Below are positions 1 through 8,895 of a stretch of 64,000 nucleotides of DNA, piece by piece. The notes under the pieces were generated by a model that was not told the DNA's origin, made no database searches, and saw nothing but the letters and a program-made list of their open reading frames with translations. The first letter of the stretch is position 1; every line of letters begins with the position of its first letter. Position numbers and translations under genes: made by a program. Origin of the DNA: Wuchereria bancrofti (lineage: Eukaryota > Nematoda > Chromadorea > Rhabditida > Onchocercidae); assembly GCA_005281725.1 (NCBI GenBank), contig SSBO01000001.1, forward strand, positions 6,928,399 to 6,992,398, in the 5' to 3' direction.

Positions 1-374
1 TCACTACATTCTTCAGGATGCCACCACAACTGCATGGGTTCCAAATTGCTGCCATAACAATGAATCAATTATGAGCTATCAGGAATTACTTGCAGTACTG
101 TTCTCGTATTCTAATCAAAAAAAAAAGAATACCATAAATTTCAGAAACATTTTTTCGACCACAATATAATTGAGTTTTCGGTCAAAATTATAATCACTTC
201 TGTCACTTATTAACTGAAAAGTGCTTTATTCATTCCATAATACAAAAGTGGAAGTCAGTAGTATAGAAGAAATATTAAAGTAAAATAAAACATGGAATAG
301 GACTATAGATACGGTTTTACTTAACAACGTCTGTTTGAGTTAAATAAATAAATATTACAAGTAATTTTTGAGGG
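1..374. other. 3' flank of the leftmost minus-strand gene
   Basis: I see no coding exon here. The region holds the likely 3' UTR of the minus-strand gene that ends at 375. A minus-strand AATAAA (plus-strand tttatt, near 227-232) lies about 145 bases after the stop and is a reasonable poly(A) signal. Confidence 0.4.
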
Positions 375-737
375 TTAAAAACAAACCAGCGCGCGAACAG
401 AGAGAAGTTGTCGAGCAACATGCGACATTAGATCTTCTGCCGTAAATTCTATCCCTCGACTTAGCAGTTTCAAAACTTTGTATTCAAACAGCTGCAATAT
501 CTCAAGCTGCTTCTCAGCGTTACTCCACATTGCTGCCAGAAATGGATTTTCTACATCATCCACATCATTTACAATGTCCGGGAAAATACCCTCATGGAAA
601 GCCTTTCTTAATGAACCGATCATTACACTCAAATATGCCTCTGTTACCAATTTTTCATCGATATCGCTTAAAAATTTTGAATATGACATCTTCTTCTCGT
701 CATATTCTTCATCTATTTTTTTCAGGAATGACGACAT
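375..737 (-). CDS. Unrecognised 120-residue protein, likely downstream cistron of OS-9
   Basis: This is a single uninterrupted exon of 121 codons with the stop at 375. The ATG comes immediately after a strong TTTTCAG acceptor (AG at 739-738), so the start is probably made by spliced-leader trans-splicing onto the first codon. The protein is mostly helical and charged, with an acidic/basic N-terminus (SSFLKKIDEEYDEKK), a VDDVENPF stretch near residue 65 and a leucine-rich C-terminal half. I see no signal peptide or membrane segment. The family is not recognised. The OS-9 reading frame ends about 215 bases upstream (stop at 953) and a minus-strand AATAAA lies between them near 870, which is typical operon spacing. 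The alternative is that it is the last OS-9 exon, but the obvious OS-9 exon-8 donor (GTAAAT) gives the wrong phase for that join. Confidence 0.6.
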   Translation of the reverse strand: MSSFLKKIDEEYDEKKMSYSKFLSDIDEKLVTEAYLSVMIGSLRKAFHEGIFPDIVNDVDDVENPFLAAMWSNAEKQLEILQLFEYKVLKLLSRGIEFTAEDLMSHVARQLLSVRALVCF

Positions 738-952
738 CTGAAAATCAAGACATTGCACTCTAATTTATTTTTGTTAAAAATAGCTTACTCTTGCTTAATC
801 ACTTTACATCTGTTATTAAAGAAAAAAGTTTCATTTGCAACGATATTCATTGCTAATTCTGTTTTATTAAGTAAAATACAACCAGCAACACTTACACTAT
901 ACAAAGTTAGATTGAAATATTAAAAAACTTCATCCTCTGTCTACTGAACTGA

Positions 953-3900
953 CTAATATATCCAACATAAAACATAACATAAACACACAATCAGATAGTA
1001 GTTATTTCTGCCGCGTGAGTATGCAAAAGTAACGGGAAAAAATTTACGATCCCAATACGGATCTTTGAAGTACCAATATATATTCCCACGATCCTCGTCC
1101 GCTTCAGTAATGTAACGTGCTGAAATTTTCTATCAATTTAATAATTTCTAGCAGAGATTTGTAGTACAGTCTGATAAATCGTTTTGATTAATCTATTGAT
1201 TAAATATGCCCTATGAATAGGAATTTTAAGAAACTCACTTTCCATTTCATGCAAGTCGTCGTATATGAAATGTAGATCTGCCTTTACTTTTGTGACTGAA
1301 AGAAAAGAAGTAGCCGTTAGAAGGATATTGTCTGGTACGTCGAAAAGTATTTTACAGACAAATAAAGTTGGATGACCTAGCTTATCATATGACCAATTAG
1401 AAATATATCTTACGATCAACATTCAGCTTCGTGATTGACCTCATTATATCTTCATACACCATTTTGAGCTCTTTCTCAGTCGCTTCCATTTCTCTTATAC
1501 TCTTCGGTGTTCTTTTTGCCAGACGTTTCCTAGCATATCGCTGTCGCTGAATGCTATCTGCACGTGCTATGAGAAATTCCGATTCCTTCTTAGCTTCTTC
1601 CTACAAATATTACTAGTGTGAACAGCAATATGCTAACAAAAAGCTCCATATCCTCAACTACGATTCTAACAGAGAAGCATTAAATGAAGTTCCAGAAAAC
1701 CATAGTTTCTAAAGCAGAGGTATAATGACAAAAAAGGAGATGAAGAACGATAAGGACAACATCATGAAAACATATGAGAGTGCTGCTACTTACAGTGATA
1801 ACAAAAGCTTAAATCAATTTAAATATTCCCCCTTACAACATTAAAGTTCACACAGTAGTAGTAATTACTGCTTAATATTTATAGTAAATTCATTGATAGA
1901 ATATTCGCTAAATTAATTTCAGTTAACTTGTGTGAAATATATCTATCACTGTACGAAGTTCGTTATAATTAAAAGTTCGTAAACTTTTTGAATCGAAAAT
2001 AAAATCATTGTTGCATCTGCACTTCTATCAAATTCACCTTCCAGATTACTTCGGAAGATTAAGAAAATTACGAAATGTATAATCTCCCTTAAAATGACCA
2101 CAGTTTCCAATTTTCTCATGATACAATAATCATTTGCACCATTTGTACTGAAATAGAACGAAAAAATTTCTGATCCAAAACTATCGCTATGTTAAACATA
2201 TGCCTATTAAGGAAACTAAACTAATGAAAAGGATAACTACAAAAAACACGAAAGTAAAGAAATTAAAAAAATGAGGAGAGTACTTATTTTGAAAAAAAAA
2301 GCGTTAAAACACTGCTTTTCATCAAATCAGCCCTATTTTCTTTATTTGAAAAGACGTGAAATTTTGATATTGGAGCATTTATATTTAGTCTGACTCAAAG
2401 GTAACAGTACAATCTCAGTAATAAATACAAAATTTAAAGTGTTTGTAATCCATAACCTAAGTCTCAGAACGTAACGTAGTTTTTGTGTTCTACTTCGTAC
2501 TTTATGCCTAGCATGTTTGTAAGAGCAATAAGTAATGTTTCAATCAGGGTATTATATATATATCGAATAAAAATAAGTAACAAACTTCAGAAACAAACTT
2601 TTTGTCGCTTTTCCTTAGTTACTTTCTCGAAGTATTGTTCAACAGCTTTCTGTTCCAATAGAGGACGACATATGATAGATAAAGGATCATGCGGTTTACT
2701 CTGACTTAGAAAGAGATCCAACTTACAAAGTGATCCTGTTTTCACTCTTATAATATACTCACATGAAGATGGCTCATCGACATCAGCAATGTATGCTTCA
2801 CTTGTTGATAACACATCATCACACATGTACTGAAATAGAACAACACATCATCACACATGTACTGAAATAAATGTAAAATTTCTGCCTCAAAATTTCAGTC
2901 AAAAAAGACTTAAATATTCGTTTTTCAGGATTCAATTCTGGAAAAATGTATAGAAAATGATAAAAATCAATTACATGATTTCCGTTTACGTGACTCATCA
3001 CTCGTAATAAATGCTTTACTGAGTGTTTTATTTGTAAGGACTAAAGGCAAAAGAACAAAAAAACATATTCTGAAACATAAGGCTTAGCATCAATATAAGC
3101 TTCACTGAAACTATGAGGAAATATTGGAAGCTGCATACCCATACACGTGTAAGCCTCGACTTTTCTGTCACATCGCAAACTGTTCCATCATCATAAATTT
3201 GTTCAAAATACGGTAACTTTTCACTTTTATGTTTTGATAAATTTATGTCCGAGTTGTTTTTATAATGTCCTAAAGAGATAACCTTGCCAACAATTTTTGA
3301 ACCTAAAAAAAATACAAGTAACATTGGAAATTTAAATATTTTGAGGAGTAAAGAGAGTGAAAAGGAGGTTCTCCACTTCAATTCTCACCTTCAAGACGAA
3401 ACTGCCGCACATATTCGTTATAGCAAAGTTCATATGTCCACCATCCTGTATTCTACAAATGAATATATTCTTACTTTATAGAAAATAATACTGCAACAAG
3501 TCGAACTAAATAAATGAATTCAAGATAATAAATATCATGAAGCGATAGACGGCAACCGTAATCGTATTTAAATCATTTCCCCAGAGATTGAAGATTGAAC
3601 AACAAAGGAATATAAACATATAATTCATATAACCATAAAAAGCCCTCGACCAGTGAGAGTTTAATAAATAGATGAAATTAAAAAGGACAGTTGGAAAACT
3701 GAAACCAGCTTTTTTAAAGGACTCACACATGACTATATATAGTTGTAAGGAGCAGCAATGACTAATTATTACGGTGTTCAACAAAAGTCTTACATAAATT
3801 TTAGTTTCTCTTTACTTCGCATCAAGTCTTCTCAAAATTCCTTACTTTCTGGATACAGTTTTGCACATAGAAGCTTGCTGCTATGACATCAGAAATCAGA

Positions 3901-4482
3901 TTCATGGTTAAATTTGACTTCGACCTATTACTCGTTTTTGTTGATGGAATTTTTGGCAATGAACATATGAACTTTTGTCCAAATTCACTAGCAACAACCG
4001 TTGAGCTCGCTTCGTCAACATTGAATATTCCCTACAAAGTGAATGTAATGCCCGTCTCTGATATATTTTTTACAAAGAGTTACAACTAAAACTAGAGAAA
4101 TTGAAATCTGTCTGACAAAGACTAATCTTAATTGATGTTCCTATTTTATATTTTAGTAAATATATATATATATATAATGTATCACTATACTCTAAATCCT
4201 TGTATAACATTTAAGGGCTTACACATTAAATAGTCTAACTGCAATCCTTAAACTTTCTTTCTGTTACAAAAAATTTCATCTAATTACCAGCAATGTATTC
4301 TTTGGCATCTTTTCCACCAATGTTCCACCATCCAATTCCAAATCTTCGAATCCAAAAGGTATCTCAGCAATTTCGACATCATATGCAACATTTTGCAATT
4401 CATTTGCATTATATACCGCATAACAACATGTGATAAACATGAACACGAATCGAAAAAGTTGTGTTATTTTGTCGCACCACAT
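953..4482 (-). CDS. OS9: OS-9 family ER lectin with MRH domain
   Basis: This is the OS-9 ortholog, an ER-lumenal lectin that reads trimmed N-glycans on misfolded glycoproteins and hands them to the Hrd1/SEL1 ERAD ligase. Exons (5' to 3'): 4288-4482, 3846-4031, 3389-3452, 3139-3302, 2599-2829 (end could be 2623), 1414-1600, 1239-1295 and 953-1119. Phases agree throughout and give about 416 residues. Residues 1-25 look like a signal peptide. The MRH domain spans about 117-235. It has the paired Trp (WWTYELCYN, W131-W132), Gln144, Cys191, Arg201, Glu222 and Tyr228; the last two lie in VDEPSSCEY, which resembles VDEP-SC-Y of human OS-9. These match the Q/R/E/Y sugar-binding set. The last three exons encode a charged coiled-coil-like tail. 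Assigning them to this gene is inferred from phase and continuity, and is less certain than the MRH part. An acceptor at 4501-4502 lies 18 bases before the ATG. Confidence 0.85.
2810..2870. repeat. 32-bp tandem duplication over an OS-9 splice acceptor
   Basis: A block of about 28 bases (aacacatcatcacacatgta...) starting at 2810 recurs at 2842, an offset of 32. The first copy contains the exon 5 acceptor and first codons of OS-9 on the minus strand. The second copy lies inside the intron and carries a near-copy of the same acceptor. Confidence 0.85.
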
Positions 4483-4502
4483 AGCGTATTGGACATGAGC
4501 CT

Positions 4503-5190
4503 TAACAGTAAGACAGAAACTGTTATCAATATAAAAGAATAAAGGATTGATGGAGAAGACAAATGTAATGGTAACTTAATCTCCTATCTCATCAAAACTT
4601 TATGTTTAATCCATGTTAGTAAATTAATGGTTTGAAACATATTTAGTTGAAAGTTGCTCAAATCAAATAGTATGAAAATTATTTCAATCTCGATCTACAT
4701 TTAATGAATTTATTTGTCCAAAACGAAACATTTATATCCTTATCCTCCGAAACTTCTCACTTTCCATTCTTTTTTCTGTGACAATTTAAATAATTGAAAT
4801 GAGGTAATTGAAATTGTTCAGGGTTGTAAAATGAATACCACGACACTTATCTTTCTGTCTACTTGAACCTATCCAGCTAAAGATTATGCAAACAGACCAC
4901 TGCAAACTGTTAAGCATAAATAATAACGAAACAATCAAACCAGTAGAAAGGAGCAAAAACACCGACCCTCAAATTATCCGCGAGGTTTTTGCCACCATTT
5001 ATTCACGCTTCAACGAGAACGGAACCGTAAGGTCAGTGTGAAAAATGTCATCCAGTCTTGAATACTACCTAATGATAGTCCAGGTATTCCAGTGAATTTT
5101 GCGAATTGAATTCCTGATTAGTCCAAAAGTAGTTCTCAAGTAGTTGGGATTGTTAAGTTTTTAGTAATCAATTAAATAATTGAAAAATAT
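4503..5190. other. Intergenic, no gene seen
   Basis: This stretch lies between OS-9 and the coding remnant to the right. It is AT-rich with stops in all frames and no convincing exon. It probably includes the OS-9 upstream region and hap-1 downstream sequence. Confidence 0.4.
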
Positions 5191-5194
5191 CTTT

Positions 5195-5735
5195 TAATGA
5201 CTGTATCATATGAAATATCACAATCCTTCGAACTGTCTCAAGATAGTTCACATGTCGAAATGCGCTCAAGATTTCAAGAGAAATTAGGTCTTGCTTCCTG
5301 ATACCGACTTGTCAGTTGAAGCTACTATATGATAACGAAAGCTTGCCTACTATTCATATATATGAGATTTTATGTGGCCTCACACAACGTGATATTTACT
5401 ACTTAGCGGAGAATATTCAGTTAGCACACGAAAGCGTGCTTTCAAGCGGTATAGTTCAAATACTTTAATTAATGAAGGAAAAGTCATTTCCAGTTATATT
5501 TTTTCCCATACCTCATCAAAGAATGCTCAATAATATGATCGGTCAAATTAAACGAAATTATTTAGTGACGCAGCACTGTGAAAAGTCTATTTGGGAATTA
5601 TTTCCAAGAATTATGTTTTGCCAAAATGAAAAAGGAAGTTTGGTCAGGATGAATTCTGCACACTGGTCTCGAATCGCATACGTCATCAGTAAAAGATATG
5701 CTGCACTGAATAATAAAAACCCACGTCAGTTTTAA
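5195..5735 (+). pseudogene. Decayed coding remnant, family unknown
   Basis: This plus-strand stretch has coding-like composition but is broken. A first segment at about 5200-5303 reads SFELSQDSSHVEMRSRFQEK in one frame and then hits a stop. The sense continues in another frame from about 5292 (LLYDNESLPTIHIYEILCGL, then TQRDIYYLAENIQLAHESVL), meets an in-frame TAA near 5466, and carries on in that frame to a final stop at 5735 (HQRMLNNMIGQIKRNY, IWELFPRIMF, NSAHWSRIAYVISKRY). I found no splice sites that would repair both breaks, so a frameshifted, stop-containing pseudogene is the best reading. A small intact 87-residue frame (5472-5735) is left inside it. I do not recognise the family. Confidence 0.4.
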
Positions 5736-5854
5736 AGAATTATCGCGTTAGCGTAACATACTGGCAATGAGTCTCCACAAAAAATTTCTCAATCGCTCTT
5801 ACTGATATTTTTTTTTGGAATGTGTAGGAATGCAAATAAAAAAAATTTTCATTG

Positions 5855-8212
5855 TTAAAATTTATTCTCAAAATAATTTTTCAGTTCTGTCAGAGCCTTA
5901 CTTCTATGACTGATTGTATTTTTTATTGCAGAACCCATTTCTGCGTATGTTTGCGAGTAACCTTCTGGTTCAAAACACGAATCCCAACCGAAATTCGTCT
6001 CTCCCCTCGGTTTAACTACTCTTCCGTTCGTTCTTCCTACAAAAAAAAAAAAGAAATCTTTAATAATGTGCGATAAAATATGACCAATTCTCTAAGGTTG
6101 CTTAAATTTTACATTAAGTGGCTTCAACAGAACAAAGTACGCCTTATACTACAGCGAACTGAAATGTAAAATTAAAGGTGGCAGCAACTTGAACTACATC
6201 ACTTCCCGCTAATACTGTTAATGTTCACATCAGTGCATCTGGAAAAATTAAGAAAATCAAACCAAGATAAAACCGAGTAAAAACTTAAGTTTGAACAATA
6301 TCGAACTATCAATGAAAATTTACCTTCGAAGAGAAGAACAGGTTGAGATGAATTTTCGCAATATGCAAATATACATTGCGCATATGCGGTTTTATCTTCA
6401 AAACCCGCCAACAATTTGTACAGACCATCGGGCTTTAAGTTCTTGAGAAACCTATAACGATGCATTATACTTAACCTCCTTCTAAAGACAAATGAAAACG
6501 AAAATCCATCACATTTCAACGGGTAATTTTATTGAAAAGTGAAAAAAGTACCACTTGATGTATGGCCCGGGTAAGCCTCCAAGAGCATTAAAACACAGAC
6601 AAGTATCTTCAACTACAACAGGCCGTTGTAGCTGTTGTGAGGCTGTTAAACATTTAAGCCTAGCTATTTCAGACGGTTCTCCTTGATATTCCGGCAAGTC
6701 GATGTCTTCATTCTCAATCTGAAATATCTAACTAAAACAACGTCTAAGCCTTTTTCAACTTTGCAACTTGTAGTGTGACTATACGATAATCTTGGAAAAA
6801 AGTGGATAACATTTTCGATGAATTTGAGACTCCAATTAGATATCCGAACATGTTTTTCATAAAGGAAAATAATTTATTTCAAAACAGTATTAAATTCTCA
6901 CTCAATAAAACTAACAATGGGAGGGAAAAATAGGACACTTTTCCAGATAAAAGCAAACGTATATACATTATCCAGTAGTAATGTTAATGCCTAAGATGAG
7001 ATAGAGAAAATAAATCCAGGACCATAAACACCAGGTATTTGATCATCTTAAAGCAATTCTGTTAAACATCATTAACTTCATCATGCAGTTAAACACATCA
7101 AGTTCATATATTTCCAATAAGACCAAGAAAAATATTCACAACGACTTTGTTCACAATAAACTCGGTATTTATAGTATTTCTGATGAATATTTACAAAAGT
7201 CGTCCATTAAGAGAATCACAAAAGAAAAAAAGGTAATATGGTTTAGCAACCAGACAAAATTTTAATTTCAACCATATTTTGCCTTATATTTTGGATCCCT
7301 ATTTATCAGAAATCTACGCGCAGTCGCACGTGGAATTCGACGATAGCGAAAACGATCGAAAAATGTGGATAGTCTCGAGGTAGGTGGATGTCCTCGATAA
7401 GAAGCCAAAGAAGCTGTTGAGATGCGATTGTTGCGATTGAAGAGGAGAGTTCCTTCTTGAACGGGAGAAAAAATAACTCGATGAACTTTCCTTCCAGAAA
7501 TCACTGTACAATCTCTTTCCCTGTCACGAAATAAGCTCAAAGCCGGCTCCCAAACCGAAACTTCTCCAATTTTTGCTGTCTTCGAGTGGCACTGAGACAT
7601 ACCTTCTTTCTTATCCGATAAATTCGAAAGCGAAGTGCATGAGCTTTTATTCCCACTAGATTTTGCAGAATTTAGAGACAGAAAGAATTTGCTCCTCACA
7701 TGAAATGATTTACTTTGATACCCCATATGTCGTATTTTGTCGTCATCATCGAAGAATAATTTTGATAATGACGGAGAAGGAACAGTCCTTTCATTTTCTA
7801 TACTCTGCGTAGTTTCCGAATTGGAACTTTTGTAAAATTCCTCAGTAAGTAAACCATAACGCGTTGGTGCTATATTACGAATTAATTCAGGGACTGTAAC
7901 CAGCAGACCAGAATTCCTTGATGTTTCACTCAAACAGCCAGGCCTTTCAAACATCCTCCCAGGATTTTCAAACGATGAACTCTCCATCACACTGGAATCC
8001 CACTCCGACATGATTTCTTCCACTTTCCCTGAAACCTATTTGTAGCACTTCCCCATAAATCAGTGCTTTTACAAATGGCACAAAAATCAGTCATATACAT
8101 ATAGTAAAACCATAACCATTACCGTGAACCGATCTCCAAGGATAGCGCGCACTTCTCTCACTTTATTCACGTTCCCAGTAACGAATACCAACGTCCGCAT
8201 AAGCTTAAACAT
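5855..8212 (-). CDS. hap-1: Inosine triphosphate pyrophosphatase (ITPase, HAM1 family)
   Basis: ITPA hydrolyses ITP, dITP and XTP to monophosphates and pyrophosphate in the cytosol, keeping deaminated purines out of nucleic acids. Exons: 8123-8212, 6552-6718, 6324-6451 and 5855-6036. Phases join cleanly to 188 residues (human is 194). Visible family motifs are FVTGNVNK at the N-terminus (residues 10-17), DLPEYQGEP, the catalytic-region [20 protein letters not shown] with Asp68, [14 protein letters not shown], and near the C-terminus [20 protein letters not shown] with ISHRSKAL. A second ATG at 8200 is equally possible as the start. An acceptor (TTTTAG, 8226-8225) lies 13 bases before the first ATG, fitting trans-splicing. 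The gene lies directly downstream of SAMM50, as in the C. elegans gro-1 operon. Intron 1 (about 1.4 kb) is unusually long and contains another open frame. Confidence 0.95.
7268..8011 (-). CDS. Unknown 247-residue protein nested in hap-1 intron 1
   Basis: This is a 248-codon uninterrupted frame on the same strand as hap-1, entirely within its first intron. A TTTCAG acceptor (8030-8029) sits 17 bases before the ATG at 8011, so the transcript could be trans-spliced or start as an alternative hap-1 exon. The product is Ser-rich in its first 150 residues ([28 protein letters not shown]), has a short acidic run FFDDDDK, and ends in a strongly basic tail ([18 protein letters not shown], then DPKYKAKYG at the terminus). 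No domain, signal peptide or membrane segment is recognised. In this AT-rich DNA a random frame of 248 codons is very unlikely, and the residue usage looks like a real, probably disordered and possibly nucleic-acid-binding protein. No poly(A) signal is seen within about 390 bases downstream. Confidence 0.65.
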   Translation of the reverse strand: MSEWDSSVMESSSFENPGRMFERPGCLSETSRNSGLLVTVPELIRNIAPTRYGLLTEEFYKSSNSETTQSIENERTVPSPSLSKLFFDDDDKIRHMGYQSKSFHVRSKFFLSLNSAKSSGNKSSCTSLSNLSDKKEGMSQCHSKTAKIGEVSVWEPALSLFRDRERDCTVISGRKVHRVIFSPVQEGTLLFNRNNRISTASLASYRGHPPTSRLSTFFDRFRYRRIPRATARRFLINRDPKYKAKYG

Positions 8213-8277
8213 TCAAATATACTGCTAAAATGTATAATGCAAACGAATTTTCTCATAAACGTAATCTGAATACGTCA

Positions 8278-8418
8278 ATGTCAGACTCAGATGACGAAGT
8301 TCTTGCAAACACATGTAACATAAGGCAAAATTACGATCGAAAAATCAGCCCGCATAAGGAATACTTGCATAAACGACGTAAAAGTAATATTACCAAACTT
8401 ATTACCAAAACTACTTGA
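8278..8418 (+). CDS. Small acidic/basic open frame or first exon, divergent from hap-1
   Basis: This 46-codon plus-strand frame starts with MSDSDDEVLANT and turns basic (HKEYLHKRRK). A possible donor (A|GTAATATT) follows the basic run at about 8384, so it could be the first exon of a longer transcript, but I found no partner exon before the SAMM50 gene begins. It lies antisense to the gop-3/hap-1 intercistronic space. It may be spurious. Confidence 0.2.
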   Translation: MSDSDDEVLANTCNIRQNYDRKISPHKEYLHKRRKSNITKLITKTT

Positions 8419-8895
8419 TAAGAATAGTATTACCAAACTACTTGATAGATGAAAACCAAAAAAAAAAAAAAAAACAAGGATCAAATATTGCATAAAATAA
8501 TGATTGTCCAACACTCATATAGGCAGTTTTATTACGTGAATTTTATGAATTTTATAATGGGTTAATAACAATTAGATGATAAAACTGACAAAATAGTTAC
8601 CGTCGCAGCAACAAAATCACTAGACAAACACAATACTCTACTGGAAAACACTCTAACATGAAATGTAAAACGTAATGTTAACCCGAAGTGAATAATGGAA
8701 GCTTCACATCCATAGAAAAAAAATTTTTTTTTCCAATTCAAATCGACTTTACAAAACAGATTAAACAGGACAATTTATAATCAATGTTCGGAGACTGTCC
8801 TATCTTAGGCACCCAGTTCAATATTACTCAAAATACCCTGTCATAATATTTCCTACCATGGTCAGAAGTTCAAGATGACCATCAAAGATGCTAAA
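8386..8895. other. gop-3 to hap-1 intercistronic region
   Basis: No gene is seen. A short imperfect tandem repeat of ttaccaaac...tacttgata occurs at about 8390-8450, followed by a poly(A) run. A minus-strand AATAAA (plus tttatt, about 8528-8533) is the only clear candidate poly(A) signal for gop-3. No trace of gro-1 (tRNA isopentenyltransferase) is visible here. Confidence 0.4.
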
